From Croceicoccus marinus (lineage in GTDB: Bacteria > Pseudomonadota > Alphaproteobacteria > Sphingomonadales > Sphingomonadaceae), in contig NZ_CP019602.1 of assembly GCF_001661675.2 (NCBI RefSeq), forward strand, positions 1,079,501 to 1,143,500: a DNA stretch of 64,000 nt, read 5' to 3'. This document shows positions 17,668-28,698 of the stretch, piece by piece. A model generated the notes under the pieces. That model ran no database searches. It was not told the origin of the DNA and saw only the letters and a list, made by a program, of their open reading frames with translations. Within the stretch, counting starts at the first letter, position 1. Every line of letters starts with the position of its first letter. Both the position numbers and the translations under genes were made by a program.

Positions 17668-17801
17668 TGGAAGGCCTGATCCCGATCGCGGTCGCCCTGC
17701 TTGGTGTGATTATCGCGTGGAAAGTTCTCAAGGGCGTCGTCAAGACGGTCGTGCTGGTCGCGATCCTGATCGCCGCGGCTATTTTCGTTTTCGGAGTCTG
17801 A
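17667..17801 (+). CDS. Very small membrane protein between nuoE and nuoF (44 aa)
   Basis: 44 codons from ATG 17667, overlapping the previous stop by one base (TGATG), to TGA 17799-17801, three bases before nuoF. The product is almost entirely hydrophobic: MEGLIPIAVALL, then a Lys-containing turn (WKVLKGVVKT), then a second hydrophobic stretch ending FVFGV. It is the second of two tandem tiny membrane genes here. Function unknown; a complex I accessory or assembly role is suggested only by position. Confidence 0.6.
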   Translation: MEGLIPIAVALLGVIIAWKVLKGVVKTVVLVAILIAAAIFVFGV

Positions 17802-17804
17802 TCG

Positions 17805-19094
17805 ATGCTGGCTGATAAGGACCGCATCTTCACTAACGTCTATGGCTATCAGCCATGGGGCCTTTCGGCTGCGCAGAAGCGCGGCGACTGGGACAATACG
17901 AAGGACATCCTTGCCAGGGGCCAGGATGCCATCATCGAGGAAATCAAGGCCTCGGGACTGCGCGGCCGCGGCGGGGCGGGTTTCCCGACCGGCCTCAAAT
18001 GGTCGTTCATGCCCAAGGAAAGCCCGGACGGCCGTCCCAGCTTCCTGGTCATCAATGCCGACGAATCCGAACCTGGTTCGTGCAAGGACCGCGAGATCAT
18101 CCGCCACGATCCGCACAAGCTGATCGAAGGCGCGCTGGTCGCCGGTTTCGCGATGCGTGCGCGCGCGGCCTATATCTACATCCGCGGCGAATATATCCGC
18201 GAGGCCGAGGTGCTGTTCGCGGCCGTGCAGGAGGCGTATGACGCCGGTCTGGTCGGCAAGAACGCGGCCGGTTCGGGCTATGACTTCGACGTCTTCGTCC
18301 ACCGCGGCGCGGGCGCCTATATCTGCGGCGAAGAAACCGCGATGATCGAGAGCCTTGAGGGCAAGAAGGGCCAGCCCCGACTCAAGCCTCCGTTCCCGGC
18401 GGGCGCGGGCCTCTATGGCTGCCCGACCACGGTGAACAACGTGGAATCGATCGCGGTTGCGCCCACCATCATGCGGCGCGGCGCGGCGTGGTTCTCAAGC
18501 TTCGGGCGCGAGAACAACAAGGGCACCAAGCTGTTCCAGATCAGCGGGCACGTCAACAAGCCCTGCGTTGTCGAGGAAGCGATGTCGATCCCGTTCGGCG
18601 AGATGATCGAGCGGCATTGCGGCGGCATTCGCGGCGGCAAGGACAATCTGCTGGCGGTGATCCCCGGCGGATCGTCGGTCCCGCTGGTCCCCGCGGCCGA
18701 GATCTGGGACGCGCCGATGGACTTCGATGGATTGAAGGCCGTCGGTTCGGGGCTGGGAACGGCGGCGGTGATCGTCATGGACAAGTCCACCGACATCGTG
18801 AAGGCGATCAGCCGCATCAGCTATTTCTACAAGCATGAAAGCTGCGGCCAGTGCACGCCCTGCCGCGAAGGCACCGGCTGGATGTGGCGCGTGATGGAAC
18901 GGCTGCGCACCGGCGAGGCGGCGGTCGAGGAAATCGACATGCTGTTCCAGGTGACCAAGCAGGTGGAAGGCCACACAATCTGCGCGCTGGGCGATGCGGC
19001 CGCATGGCCGATCCAGGGCCTGATCAAGCATTTCCGCCCCGAGCTCGAGCGCCGGATCGCAGAGGCAGGCAACATGGTGGAGGCCGCCGAGTAA
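17805..19094 (+). CDS. nuoF: NADH-quinone oxidoreductase subunit F
   Basis: 429-aa 51-kDa subunit, the NADH entry point with FMN and the [4Fe-4S] cluster N3. The FMN/NADH motif is [13 protein letters not shown]. The second glycine-rich stretch is [19 protein letters not shown]. Cluster ligands are in [12 protein letters not shown], with the fourth Cys in HTICALGD. Length is normal. It follows the two tiny membrane genes by 3 nt and overlaps nuoG by one base. Confidence 0.98.
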   Translation: MLADKDRIFTNVYGYQPWGLSAAQKRGDWDNTKDILARGQDAIIEEIKASGLRGRGGAGFPTGLKWSFMPKESPDGRPSFLVINADESEPGSCKDREIIRHDPHKLIEGALVAGFAMRARAAYIYIRGEYIREAEVLFAAVQEAYDAGLVGKNAAGSGYDFDVFVHRGAGAYICGEETAMIESLEGKKGQPRLKPPFPAGAGLYGCPTTVNNVESIAVAPTIMRRGAAWFSSFGRENNKGTKLFQISGHVNKPCVVEEAMSIPFGEMIERHCGGIRGGKDNLLAVIPGGSSVPLVPAAEIWDAPMDFDGLKAVGSGLGTAAVIVMDKSTDIVKAISRISYFYKHESCGQCTPCREGTGWMWRVMERLRTGEAAVEEIDMLFQVTKQVEGHTICALGDAAAWPIQGLIKHFRPELERRIAEAGNMVEAAE

Positions 19095-21100
19095 TGCCCA
19101 AGGTTACCGTAGACGGACAGGAAATCGAGGTCCCGCAGGGCGCGACCGTGCTGCAGGCCTGCGAGCTTGCGGGCAAGGAAATCCCGCGCTTCTGCTATCA
19201 CGAGCGGCTGTCGATTGCCGGCAATTGCCGCATGTGTTTGGTCGAGGTGAAGCCCGGACCGCCCAAGCCGCAGGCGAGCTGCGCTCTGCCCGCGGCCGAC
19301 GGGCAGGAGATCCGCACCGACAGCGAGATGGTCAAGAAGGCGCGCGAAGGGGTGATGGAGTTCCTCCTCATCAACCATCCGCTCGATTGCCCGATTTGCG
19401 ACCAGGGCGGCGAATGCGACCTGCAGGACCAGGCAATGGCCTATGGCCGCGGCGCCACGCGCTATCACGAGAACAAGCGCGCGGTGACCGAGAAGTACAT
19501 GGGCCCGCTGATCAAGACGATCATGACCCGCTGCATCCACTGCACCCGCTGCGTACGCTTCAGCGAGGAAATCGCCGGCGTGGACGAGATCGGCGCGCTG
19601 TATCGCGGCGAGAACATGCAGATCACGACCTATCTGGAAAAGGCCGCGAAGCACGAGCTTTCGGCCAATGTGATCGACCTGTGCCCGGTAGGCGCTCTCA
19701 CCAGCCGTCCCTATGCGTATGAAGCGCGTCCGTGGGAGCTGAAGAAGACGCTGGGCATCGACGTGATGGACGCGGTCGGCGCGAATATCCGCATCGACAG
19801 CCGCGGGCGCGAGGTGCTTCGCATCCAGCCCCGCATCAACGACGACGTGAACGAGGAATGGATCGCCGACAAGTCGCGCTATGCGGTCGACGGGCTGACG
19901 CGCCGCCGTCTCGACAAGGTGTGGATCCGCAAGGCCGGCAAGCTGGAACAGGCCAGCTGGGACGAGGCATTCGGGGCAATCGCGGCGGCCAGGGCCGGCA
20001 AGGATATTGCCGTCGTCTATGGCGACCTTGTCGATTGTGAGACGATGTTCGCGGCCAAGGCGCTGCTGAAGGCCTGCGGCTCGACGCTGATCGAAGGGCG
20101 TCAGACCGGGCTGGTCTATGACACCTCGAACCTGGCGGCGGTGAACTTCAACACCACTTTGGCTCAGATCGAGAATGCCGACGCCGTGCTGGTGATCGGC
20201 AGCCAGATCCGGCACGAGGCGCCGCTGCTGAACGTGCGCCTGCGCAAGGCGGTGAAGGGCGGGGCGAAAATCTTCCACGTCGGTCCGGAATACGAGACGA
20301 CCTATGCGGCGACGTTCCTTGGCAATGATCTGTCGGTGCTGAACGCGCTGGGCAGCGATGTCGTCGACGCGATGAAGGGGGCCGAGCGGCCCGCTATCAT
20401 CGTCGGCGGTGCGGCGCTGGGCCGCGGCGCGCTGGGCAAGGCGCTGGCGCTGGCCACCGAGTTCAATGTCGTCAAGGACGGCTGGAACGGCTTCAACGCG
20501 CTGCATTTCTCGCCCTCGCGCATGGGCGGGCTGCTGCTCGGCCTCGCGCAGAAGGGCGGCATGGCGGACCTCGCGGCGGCGAAGCCCAGGGTCCTGCTGT
20601 CGCTGGGCGCGGACGAGATGGATTATGAACCGTTCGGCGACGCATTGAAGGTCTATATCGGCCATCACGGCGACAAGGGCGCGCACGCGGCGGACATCAT
20701 CCTGCCGGCCGCCGCCTTTACCGAGAAGGCGGGCACCTACGTCAATATCGAAGGGCGCGTGCAGCGGTCCGAGAAGGCCGTGTTCGCCCCCGGCGATGCG
20801 CGCGAGGACTGGACCATCCTGCGCGCGCTGGCGGATGCGCTGGGCGTTTCGGTTGGTTTCGACAATTTCGAACAGCTTCGCGCGGCGATGTTCGCGGATA
20901 CGCCAGCGCTGGCACACGAAGGGCTCGTCGATCTGCGCGTGTCGCTTCCGGCGGGCGGGGGTGACGCTTCAGGCGTGATCGGCAATTATCCGATTGCCGA
21001 TCCCTATCTCACCAACCCGATCCTGCGCGCCAGCCCGACGATGCAGCGCTGCTCGTCTGAACTGTGGCACGGCGAAACCGTTGCGGAGGCCGCGGAATGA
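19094..21100 (+). CDS. nuoG: NADH-quinone oxidoreductase subunit G
   Basis: 668-aa 75-kDa iron-sulfur subunit. The N-terminal ferredoxin domain binds N1b [2Fe-2S] ([15 protein letters not shown] and ASC). Next comes the His-Cys3 N5 site ([14 protein letters not shown]), then the N4 [4Fe-4S] ligands (CIHCTRC and DLCPVGAL). The rest is a molybdopterin-oxidoreductase-like domain that has lost the cofactor. Length matches the mitochondrial/Paracoccus type rather than the roughly 900-aa enterobacterial form; the extra cluster N7 ligands were not seen. ATG 19094 overlaps the nuoF stop; the end overlaps nuoH. Confidence 0.97.
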   Translation: MPKVTVDGQEIEVPQGATVLQACELAGKEIPRFCYHERLSIAGNCRMCLVEVKPGPPKPQASCALPAADGQEIRTDSEMVKKAREGVMEFLLINHPLDCPICDQGGECDLQDQAMAYGRGATRYHENKRAVTEKYMGPLIKTIMTRCIHCTRCVRFSEEIAGVDEIGALYRGENMQITTYLEKAAKHELSANVIDLCPVGALTSRPYAYEARPWELKKTLGIDVMDAVGANIRIDSRGREVLRIQPRINDDVNEEWIADKSRYAVDGLTRRRLDKVWIRKAGKLEQASWDEAFGAIAAARAGKDIAVVYGDLVDCETMFAAKALLKACGSTLIEGRQTGLVYDTSNLAAVNFNTTLAQIENADAVLVIGSQIRHEAPLLNVRLRKAVKGGAKIFHVGPEYETTYAATFLGNDLSVLNALGSDVVDAMKGAERPAIIVGGAALGRGALGKALALATEFNVVKDGWNGFNALHFSPSRMGGLLLGLAQKGGMADLAAAKPRVLLSLGADEMDYEPFGDALKVYIGHHGDKGAHAADIILPAAAFTEKAGTYVNIEGRVQRSEKAVFAPGDAREDWTILRALADALGVSVGFDNFEQLRAAMFADTPALAHEGLVDLRVSLPAGGGDASGVIGNYPIADPYLTNPILRASPTMQRCSSELWHGETVAEAAE

Positions 21101-22140
21101 CCGACTTTCTCGTTGATCTCGGCATACAGTATGGCTGGGCCTGGTTCCTGGCCACGGTCGCGGGCGTGCTGCTGATCGCCCTGCCGCTGATGCTGGGCGT
21201 TGCCATGATCATCTATGCCGACCGCAAGATCTGGGCCGCCATTGCGCTTCGCAAGGGTCCCAATGTTGTCGGCCCGTTCGGCTTGCTGCAAAGCTTTGCA
21301 GACGGCCTCAAGGTGTTCCTGCAGGAAACGATCATCCCCTCGGCGTCGAACAAGGGCCTGTTCCTGATCGCGCCGATCATAACCTTTACGGTGGCGCTAC
21401 TGGCCTGGGCCGTTGTGCCGTTCGGTCCGGGCATGGTGCTGGCCGACATCAATATCGGCCTGCTCTACATCCTGGCGATCAGTTCGCTGGGGGTGTACGG
21501 CGTGGTGATCGCGGGCTGGGCGTCGAATTCGAAATATCCGTTTTTCAGTGCGATGCGTGCTGCCGCTCAGATGATTTCCTATGAAGTCTCGATCGGCTTC
21601 ATCCTGATCTGCGTCATCCTGTTCGCCAATACCAACAATCTGACCCTGATGATCGAGGCGCAGCGCGGCTTCGGCCTGGGCTTCGTCAACGGGTTCGTGT
21701 TCCACCTCCTGCTGTTCCCGATGTGGGTGCTGTTCCTGATCTCGGGCATGGCGGAAACCGCGCGCGCGCCGTTCGACCTGACCGAGGCGGAGAGCGAGCT
21801 CGTAGCCGGTTACCAGACCGAATATTCGTCGATGAGCTTCGCGCTCTTCTGGCTGGGCGAATATGCCAACGTGCTGCTGATGTGCGCGCTGAACGCGATC
21901 CTGTTCTTCGGTGGCTGGCTTCCGCCGTTCGACTGGGAGCCGCTGTATCTCATCCCCGGGATCGTCTGGTTCCTGCTGAAGATCCTGTTCTTCTTCTTCA
22001 TCTTCAGCTGGGTAAAGGCCACCGTGCCCCGCTTCCGCTATGACCAGCTGATGCGTCTTGGCTGGAAGATCTTCCTGCCGATGAGCCTGCTGTTCGTCGT
22101 GCTCGTTTCCGGCTGGCTTATGCTGACGAGGTATTCATGA
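21097..22140 (+). CDS. nuoH: NADH-quinone oxidoreductase subunit H
   Basis: 347-aa ND1-type membrane subunit at the heel of complex I that lines the quinone channel, with about eight helices. Signatures: [17 protein letters not shown], and the long cytoplasmic loop [20 protein letters not shown] with the conserved glutamates of the E-channel, then [11 protein letters not shown] near the end. ATG 21097 overlaps the nuoG stop (ATGA); the end overlaps nuoI likewise. Confidence 0.97.
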   Translation: MTDFLVDLGIQYGWAWFLATVAGVLLIALPLMLGVAMIIYADRKIWAAIALRKGPNVVGPFGLLQSFADGLKVFLQETIIPSASNKGLFLIAPIITFTVALLAWAVVPFGPGMVLADINIGLLYILAISSLGVYGVVIAGWASNSKYPFFSAMRAAAQMISYEVSIGFILICVILFANTNNLTLMIEAQRGFGLGFVNGFVFHLLLFPMWVLFLISGMAETARAPFDLTEAESELVAGYQTEYSSMSFALFWLGEYANVLLMCALNAILFFGGWLPPFDWEPLYLIPGIVWFLLKILFFFFIFSWVKATVPRFRYDQLMRLGWKIFLPMSLLFVVLVSGWLMLTRYS

Positions 22141-22622
22141 GCGTCGCTCATCTCATAAAATCGTTCACCCTTTGGGAATTCCTGAAGGCGCACACGCTGA
22201 CGCTGAAGTATTTCTTCAAGCCCAAGGCGACGATCAACTATCCGTTCGAGAAGAACCCGCTGAGCCCTCGGTTCCGCGGCGAACATGCGCTGCGCCGCTA
22301 TCCCAACGGGGAGGAGCGCTGCATCGCGTGCAAGCTGTGCGAAGCGGTCTGCCCCGCGCAGGCAATCACCATCGAGTCCGAACCGCGCGCCGACGGCAGC
22401 CGCCGCACCACGCGTTACGACATCGACATGACGAAGTGCATCTACTGCGGTTTCTGCCAGGAAGCCTGCCCGGTCGATGCCGTCGTCGAGGGGCCGAATT
22501 TCGAATATGCCACCGAAACGCGTGAAGAACTTCTTTACGACAAGGCGAAACTGCTGGCGAACGGGGACAAGTGGGAGCGGGCGATTGCCGCGAACCTTGA
22601 AGCCGATGCGCCGTATCGCTAG
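22137..22622 (+). CDS. nuoI: NADH-quinone oxidoreductase subunit I
   Basis: 161-aa 23-kDa (TYKY) subunit with two [4Fe-4S] clusters, N6a and N6b, linking N5/N4 to N2. The two ferredoxin motifs are [16 protein letters not shown] and [16 protein letters not shown]. An amphipathic N-terminal helix precedes them. It overlaps nuoH by 4 nt and is followed by a 27-nt gap before nuoJ. Confidence 0.98.
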   Translation: MSVAHLIKSFTLWEFLKAHTLTLKYFFKPKATINYPFEKNPLSPRFRGEHALRRYPNGEERCIACKLCEAVCPAQAITIESEPRADGSRRTTRYDIDMTKCIYCGFCQEACPVDAVVEGPNFEYATETREELLYDKAKLLANGDKWERAIAANLEADAPYR

Positions 22623-22649
22623 GGGCGCGCTCGCGGGACATCAAAACCC

Positions 22650-23267
22650 ATGATCCAGACCATCACCTTCTATCTCTTCGCGGCCATCGTGATTGCATCG
22701 GCCTGCTTCGTCATTCTGGCGAGGAATCCCGTGCATTCGGTCCTGTGGCTCATCCTTGCCTTCTTCAACGCCGCGGCGCTGATGGTGCTGGTGGGGGCAG
22801 AGTTCATCGCGATGCTGCTTGTCATCGTCTATGTGGGCGCGGTTGCCGTGCTGTTCCTGTTCGTGGTCATGATGCTCGACATCGACTTTTCGGAACTGCG
22901 CGCCGGCTTCGTCAAGAACGCGCCGCTGGGCGTGGCCATCGCGGTCGTGCTGTTCGTCGAGCTGTTCGTGGGCCTCGTCGCCTATAACGCGGGCGGGCTG
23001 GAACTGGGCACCCCCGACGGGCTGAACGCGCCGGTGCTGGGCCGCAGCAATATCGCCTCGATCGGGGCGCTGCTCTATTCGCGCTATCTCTTCCTGTTCG
23101 AGGCGGCGGGCGTGATCCTCCTGGTCGCCATGGTCGGCGCCATCGTGCTGACCCTGCGCCATCGCCCCGAAGTGCGCGGCCAGGACATCTCGAAGCAGGT
23201 GAAGCGCCGTCCGGAAGAAGCCATCGTCAAGACCCGTCCCGAAGTGGGCGCGGGCGTGAAACTGTAA
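22650..23267 (+). CDS. nuoJ: NADH-quinone oxidoreductase subunit J
   Basis: 205-aa ND6-type membrane subunit with five predicted helices. The family signature is [19 protein letters not shown], with the pi-bulge helix that moves during turnover. The C-terminus is a polar basic tail of about 35 residues after the last helix (LRHRPEVRG onward). ATG 22650. Confidence 0.96.
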   Translation: MIQTITFYLFAAIVIASACFVILARNPVHSVLWLILAFFNAAALMVLVGAEFIAMLLVIVYVGAVAVLFLFVVMMLDIDFSELRAGFVKNAPLGVAIAVVLFVELFVGLVAYNAGGLELGTPDGLNAPVLGRSNIASIGALLYSRYLFLFEAAGVILLVAMVGAIVLTLRHRPEVRGQDISKQVKRRPEEAIVKTRPEVGAGVKL

Positions 23268-23277
23268 GGAGGGCGCC

Positions 23278-23583
23278 GTGATCGGAATCGAACATTACGT
23301 CGTCGTCAGCTCGATCCTGTTCGTGCTGGGCGTGCTGGGCATCTTCCTCAACCGCAAGAACGTGATCGTCATCCTGATGGCGATCGAGCTGATCCTGCTG
23401 GCGGTGAACATCAATTTCGTCGCCTTCAGCGCCTTCCTCAGCGACCTGACCGGCCAGATCTTCGCCATGTTCGTCCTGACCGTAGCGGCGGGCGAAGCGG
23501 CGATCGGACTTGCGATCCTGGTCATCTATTTCCGTGGCCGCGGCACGATCGCGGTGGACGATATCCACCGGATGAAGGGATAA
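23278..23583 (+). CDS. nuoK: NADH-quinone oxidoreductase subunit K
   Basis: 101-aa ND4L-type subunit with three transmembrane helices. It carries the two conserved membrane glutamates of the E-channel ([11 protein letters not shown] and AAGEAAIGL). The start is GTG 23278 with a near-perfect AAGGAGGG ribosome site just upstream, which decides the start and may compensate for the GTG. Confidence 0.97.
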   Translation: MIGIEHYVVVSSILFVLGVLGIFLNRKNVIVILMAIELILLAVNINFVAFSAFLSDLTGQIFAMFVLTVAAGEAAIGLAILVIYFRGRGTIAVDDIHRMKG

Positions 23584-23594
23584 GGCCGCCCGCC

Positions 23595-25664
23595 ATGATC
23601 CAGATACTCGTCTTTGCGCCGCTGCTGGCGGCGATCGTTGCCGGTTTGGGCAATCGTTCGATCGGATCCTTTCCGGCGAAAGTGATCACCACCGGCGCGC
23701 TGTTCCTGTCCTGCGCGCTGGCATGGATGATCTTCGTGCCCTTCATGACGGGCGGGGCCAGTGCCTATGTCGCGCCGGTGCTGAAATGGGTCCAGTCCGG
23801 CGACATGAGCTTCGACTGGGCGCTGCGCGTGGATACTTTGACTGCCGTGATGCTGGTGGTGATCACCAGCGTTTCCGCGCTCGTGCACCTCTATTCGTGG
23901 GGGTACATGGACGAGGATCCGGACCAGCCGCGCTTCTTCGCCTATCTGTCGCTGTTCACCTTTGCCATGCTGATGCTGGTGACGGCCGACAACCTCGTCC
24001 AGATGTTCTTCGGCTGGGAAGGGGTCGGCCTTGCGTCCTATCTGCTGATCGGCTTCTGGTTCAAGAAGCCCAGCGCCAATGCCGCCGCGATCAAGGCTTT
24101 CGTGGTCAACCGCGTGGGCGACCTTGGCTTCATGCTGGGCATCTTCGGCACGTTCCTGGTGTTCAACACGACCTCGATATCCGAGATACTGGCCGCCGCG
24201 CCGGGCATGCAGGGTTCGACGATCTCCTTCCTCGGCATGCGCCTCTACACGATGGATATTCTTTGCCTGCTGCTATTCGTCGGCGCGATGGGCAAGTCGG
24301 CGCAGCTTGGCCTGCACACCTGGCTTCCCGACGCGATGGAGGGTCCGACCCCCGTGTCGGCGCTGATCCACGCAGCGACCATGGTCACCGCGGGCGTTTT
24401 CATGGTGTGCCGCCTGTCCCCGATGTTCGAGGTTGCACCGGTTGCCTCCGGCTTCGTGATCGCGATCGGCGCGCTGACCTGTTTCTTCGCCGCCACCGTC
24501 GGCACGACGCAAACCGACATCAAGCGCGTGATCGCCTATTCGACCTGTTCGCAGCTGGGCTACATGTTCTTTGCGGCGGGTGTGGGCGCCTATAACGCGG
24601 CGATGTTTCACCTGTTCACCCACGCCTTCTTCAAGGCGCTGCTGTTCCTGGGCGCAGGCTCTGTCATCCATGCGATGCACCATGAACAGGACATGCGCTA
24701 TTACGGCGGGCTGCGTAAGCAGATCCCCATCACCTTCTGGGCGATGATGGCCGGCACGCTGGCGATCACCGGCGTGGGGCTGTGGTTCGCGCATGTCGGT
24801 TTCGCGGGCTTCTATTCCAAGGACGCGATCCTAGAATCCGCCTTCGCGCGCGGGACCGAGCTGTCGCAGGTTGCCTTCTTCCTCGGCATCTTTGCGGCGC
24901 TGCTGACCAGCTTCTACAGCTGGCGCCTGATGTTCCTCACCTTCTGGGGCAAGCCGCGCTGGATCGAGAGCGAGCATATCCAGCACGCCGTGCACCACGG
25001 CCATGACGAGCCGGACGAGCACAATCCCGCGCATCAGGAAAATGCAGGGCACGACCCGCATCATCCTGCGGACCCGGCGCATGCGCATGACGGAACCGGC
25101 GGCTATCACCCGCACGAAAGTCCGGCGGTCATGCTGCTGCCGTTGATCGTGCTGTCGATCGGCGCGGTGTTCGCGGGCGCGGTGTTCAGCCACGCCTTCC
25201 TCGACAGTGCAGAGTTCTGGGGCGGCTCGCTCTACTACAACGAGCATCTGGTCCATGCGATGCACGCGGTTCCGGCCTGGGTGAAGATTGCCCCCGGCCT
25301 GGTCATGCTGATCGGCCTGGCGATCGCGTGGAACAACTATATCCGCGACACCAGTGCACCGGCCCGTTTCGTCGGCCAGTTCGGCTTCCTGTACCGCTTC
25401 CTCAAGAACAAGTGGTACTTTGACGAGCTGTATCACACCATTTTCGTGAAGCCCGCCTTCTGGCTTGGCCGCAAGTTCTGGACCATCGGCGACATCGGGA
25501 TCATCGATCGCTTCGGACCCAATGGCGCGGCGTCGCTCGTCGCGGCCAGCTCGCGCTTCGCGAGCAAGGTGCAGACGGGTTATCTTTATTCCTATGCTCT
25601 GATCATGCTGCTGGGCCTTGTCGCCGCGGTCAGCTGGGTCATTGCAACGATGGCGGGGCAGTAA
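23595..25664 (+). CDS. nuoL: NADH-quinone oxidoreductase subunit L with His-rich loop
   Basis: 689-aa antiporter-like ND5 subunit at the distal end of the membrane arm, with the long lateral helix at the C-terminus. The proton-channel Glu is in [17 protein letters not shown], and the Lys/His residues in [20 protein letters not shown]. Residues 461-507 (nt 24975-25115) form a hydrophilic loop with 14 histidines in 47 residues between two membrane helices. Such loops look metal-binding, but that is unproven. It is followed by nuoM after 4 nt. Confidence 0.97.
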   Translation: MIQILVFAPLLAAIVAGLGNRSIGSFPAKVITTGALFLSCALAWMIFVPFMTGGASAYVAPVLKWVQSGDMSFDWALRVDTLTAVMLVVITSVSALVHLYSWGYMDEDPDQPRFFAYLSLFTFAMLMLVTADNLVQMFFGWEGVGLASYLLIGFWFKKPSANAAAIKAFVVNRVGDLGFMLGIFGTFLVFNTTSISEILAAAPGMQGSTISFLGMRLYTMDILCLLLFVGAMGKSAQLGLHTWLPDAMEGPTPVSALIHAATMVTAGVFMVCRLSPMFEVAPVASGFVIAIGALTCFFAATVGTTQTDIKRVIAYSTCSQLGYMFFAAGVGAYNAAMFHLFTHAFFKALLFLGAGSVIHAMHHEQDMRYYGGLRKQIPITFWAMMAGTLAITGVGLWFAHVGFAGFYSKDAILESAFARGTELSQVAFFLGIFAALLTSFYSWRLMFLTFWGKPRWIESEHIQHAVHHGHDEPDEHNPAHQENAGHDPHHPADPAHAHDGTGGYHPHESPAVMLLPLIVLSIGAVFAGAVFSHAFLDSAEFWGGSLYYNEHLVHAMHAVPAWVKIAPGLVMLIGLAIAWNNYIRDTSAPARFVGQFGFLYRFLKNKWYFDELYHTIFVKPAFWLGRKFWTIGDIGIIDRFGPNGAASLVAASSRFASKVQTGYLYSYALIMLLGLVAAVSWVIATMAGQ

Positions 25665-25668
25665 GTTC

Positions 25669-27222
25669 GTGGACGGCTTTCCGATCCTTTCGCTCATGCT
25701 TCTGGTGCCGCTTGTCGGCGCCGTCGCATGCTTCTTCGTTTCCGCGCAGACGGCGCGGTTGGTGGCGCTGGCGGCGACCCTGGTCGACCTTGCGCTCGGC
25801 ATATTGCTGTGGGGTGCCTTCGACATCGGCGGCGCGCAGTGGCAGTTTACGGAGCGGGCCGACCTGTTCGCCGGCTTCAGCTGGGCGCTGGGCATCGACG
25901 GTATCGCTCTGCTGCTGATCCTGCTGACGGTGTTCCTGATGCCGATCTGCATCGGCGCCAGCTGGCATTCGATCCAGAAGCGCGTGGGCGAATACATGGC
26001 CGCGTTCCTGCTGATGGAACTGCTGATGATCGGCGTGTTCGCCGCGCAGGACCTGTTCCTGTTCTACATCATGTTCGAGGCTGGCCTGATCCCGATGTAT
26101 CTGATCATCGGCATCTGGGGCGGCGACAACCGGATCTACGCGGCATACAAGTTCTTCCTGTATACGCTGATCGGGTCGGTGCTAATGCTGATAGCGATGT
26201 TCTGGATGGTCCGCGAGGCGGGCACCACCGACATCCCGACGTTGATGGCCTATGACTTCCCGGCCGGGGCGCAGACCTGGCTGTGGCTTGCCTTCTTCGC
26301 CAGCTTTGCCGTGAAGATGCCGATGTGGCCGGTGCATACCTGGTTGCCCGATGCGCACGTCCAGGCACCCACCGCCGGATCGGTGATCCTGGCGGGCGTG
26401 CTGCTGAAGATGGGCGGCTATGGCTTCATCCGCTTCGCGATTCCGATGTTCCCCGAGGCCAGCGTCCAGTTCGCCTGGCTGGTCTTCGCGCTGTCGATGA
26501 TCGCGGTCGTGGTCACCAGCCTGATCGCGCTGGTCCAGCACGACATGAAGAAGCTGATCGCCTATTCCTCGGTCGCCCACATGGCGATCGTGACCGCGGC
26601 ATTGTTCGCGTTCAACGTGCAGGGCTTCGAAGGCGCGATGATGGTGATGCTGGGCCACGGCCTGGTGTCGGGCGCATTGTTCCTGTGCGTGGGCGTGATC
26701 TACGACCGGCTGCACACGCGCGAGATCGAGCGTTACGGCGGCCTTGCGATCAACATGCCGAAATACGCCATCTTCTTCCTGCTGTTCACCATGGCCTCGA
26801 TCGGCTTGCCGGGCACCAGCAATTTCATCGGCGAGTTCCTGGGCCTTGCCGGCATCTACCAGGCGTCGAGCTGGGTGGCGCTGGTCTGCACCACCGGCAT
26901 CATCCTGGGCGCGGGCTACATGCTCTATCTCTATCGCCGCGTGGCGTTCGGCGGGCAGAGGAACGCCGATGCGGCGGCGATGCCGGATCTGGACGGACGC
27001 GAATGGATGATGATGGTTCCGCTGGCGGCCGCGACCCTGTGGATGGGTATCTATCCCGAGAGTTTCCTGGCGCCGATGCGCAGCGACATCGAATGGCTGG
27101 ACCAGCGGCTTGCAAGCGTGGCGCCCCCGGGCGACGCCCATCTCGCCATGCCCAGACTCGAAGCGCAGGCGGCCGCGGCCACTGCCGAAGAACACCATGA
27201 TATGGGTGAGGGTGCCCACTGA
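25669..27222 (+). CDS. nuoM: NADH-quinone oxidoreductase subunit M
   Basis: 517-aa antiporter-like ND4 subunit. The conserved channel Glu is in FYIMFEAGLIPMYLIIGIWG, and the key Lys in FAVKMPMWPVHTWLPDAH. The helices continue normally to a short polar tail. The start is most likely GTG 25669, 4 nt after the nuoL stop. ATG 25696 is in frame but would cut into the first helix. It overlaps nuoN by one base. Confidence 0.96.
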   Translation: MDGFPILSLMLLVPLVGAVACFFVSAQTARLVALAATLVDLALGILLWGAFDIGGAQWQFTERADLFAGFSWALGIDGIALLLILLTVFLMPICIGASWHSIQKRVGEYMAAFLLMELLMIGVFAAQDLFLFYIMFEAGLIPMYLIIGIWGGDNRIYAAYKFFLYTLIGSVLMLIAMFWMVREAGTTDIPTLMAYDFPAGAQTWLWLAFFASFAVKMPMWPVHTWLPDAHVQAPTAGSVILAGVLLKMGGYGFIRFAIPMFPEASVQFAWLVFALSMIAVVVTSLIALVQHDMKKLIAYSSVAHMAIVTAALFAFNVQGFEGAMMVMLGHGLVSGALFLCVGVIYDRLHTREIERYGGLAINMPKYAIFFLLFTMASIGLPGTSNFIGEFLGLAGIYQASSWVALVCTTGIILGAGYMLYLYRRVAFGGQRNADAAAMPDLDGREWMMMVPLAAATLWMGIYPESFLAPMRSDIEWLDQRLASVAPPGDAHLAMPRLEAQAAAATAEEHHDMGEGAH

Positions 27223-28691
27223 TGACCGATTTCTCGCAATCCCTCGCGCTTATCGTCGCAGAGGAAATCCTCACCGTTGCCGGCCTGATCCTGCTGCTGG
27301 CAGCTGCGTGGCTGGGCGATAAGGCCTCGCGCGGCATCTCGATCGCAGCGGTCGCCACCTTTGCGGCCTGTGCCGCCTTCGCGATCCCGACGCTTGCCGG
27401 CGGCCTGATGGGTCCGGACCGGATCGCGTTCATGGGCCAGTACAACGCCGATGCGTTCTCGGCCTTTGCCAAGCTTCTGATCTATCTGTCGGCGGCGGTC
27501 ACGCTGATGGTCGCGCCGCGCTTCCTCGACCAGTACGGGGCGATGCGGGCGGAATTCCCGGTGCTGGTGCTGTTCGCGGTGCTCGGCATGAACCTGATGG
27601 TGTCGGCGGGCGACTTCCTCACGCTGTATATCGGGCTCGAGCTCAATTCGCTCTCGGCATATGTGCTGGCCTCCTTCCTGCGCACGGATGAGCGTTCGGC
27701 CGAAGCCGGTCTCAAATATTTCGTCCTGGGCGCGCTGGCCAGCGGCATCATCCTGTTCGGCATGAGCCTGACCTATGGCTTTACCGGCAGCACCGATTTC
27801 TCCGCCGTTCGCCTGGCGATGACCGGGCAGATCGGGATCGGGGCGATCTTCGGGCTGGTGTTCGTGCTGGCGGGCCTGGCGTTCAAGATCAGCGCGGTGC
27901 CGTTCCACATGTGGACACCCGACGTCTATGAGGGTGCGCCGACTCCGGTCACCACCTTCTTCGCCACCGCTCCCAAGGTTGCCGCACTTGCGCTGACCAT
28001 GCGGGTCGCGCTGGGCGCGTTCGGCGGGCAGGTCGGCGCGTGGCAGCAGATCGTGATCTTCGTGGCGCTCGCCTCGATCGTGGTCGGTGCGCTGGGTGCG
28101 ATCGGACAGGCGAACATCAAGCGCCTGCTGGCGTTCTCGTCGATCAACAATATCGGCTTCCTGCTGATCGGCCTTGCCGCCGCTACGCCGGAAGGCGCTT
28201 CGGCCATGCTGGTCTATCTTGCCATCTATGTCGCCATGAGCATCGCGGGCTTTACCGTCGTGCTGATGCTGCGCGACGTCGACGGCCGCCCGGTCGAGGC
28301 GATTGCCGACCTGGCGGGGCTGTCGTCGGTGCGTCCGGCGATGGCGTGGGCGTTGCTGGCGGTCATGTTCAGCCTTGCCGGCATTCCGCCGCTGTTCGGT
28401 TTCTGGGGCAAGTTCGTGGTGTTCCAGGCGGCGGTTGATGCCAATATGATCGCGCTTGCCGCCATCGGCATCGCGGCCAGCGTCATCGGTGCGTTCTACT
28501 ATATCAAGGTGGTCAAGATCGCGTTCTTCGACGAGCCGAGCGGCCGTATCGCGGCAGAACGCGGGGCGCTGTCGCACCAGATCATCCTCCTGCTTGCCTG
28601 CCTGTTCATCTCGCCACTGGGTTATGTGCTGACGCCGTGGCTGGGCGCGATGGCGGACAGGGCGGCGCTGGCGCTGTTCTTCGTCGGCTGA
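27222..28691 (+). CDS. nuoN: NADH-quinone oxidoreductase subunit N
   Basis: 489-aa antiporter-like ND2 subunit, the last structural gene of complex I. The channel Glu lies in YIGLELNSLSAYVLASF, and the Lys/His region in FKISAVPFHMWTPDVYEGAP. ATG 27222 overlaps the nuoM stop. It runs with only a 7-nt gap into birA, so the operon probably continues through birA-coaX-rnj. Confidence 0.97.
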   Translation: MTDFSQSLALIVAEEILTVAGLILLLAAAWLGDKASRGISIAAVATFAACAAFAIPTLAGGLMGPDRIAFMGQYNADAFSAFAKLLIYLSAAVTLMVAPRFLDQYGAMRAEFPVLVLFAVLGMNLMVSAGDFLTLYIGLELNSLSAYVLASFLRTDERSAEAGLKYFVLGALASGIILFGMSLTYGFTGSTDFSAVRLAMTGQIGIGAIFGLVFVLAGLAFKISAVPFHMWTPDVYEGAPTPVTTFFATAPKVAALALTMRVALGAFGGQVGAWQQIVIFVALASIVVGALGAIGQANIKRLLAFSSINNIGFLLIGLAAATPEGASAMLVYLAIYVAMSIAGFTVVLMLRDVDGRPVEAIADLAGLSSVRPAMAWALLAVMFSLAGIPPLFGFWGKFVVFQAAVDANMIALAAIGIAASVIGAFYYIKVVKIAFFDEPSGRIAAERGALSHQIILLLACLFISPLGYVLTPWLGAMADRAALALFFVG

Positions 28692-28698
28692 TCGCGTG

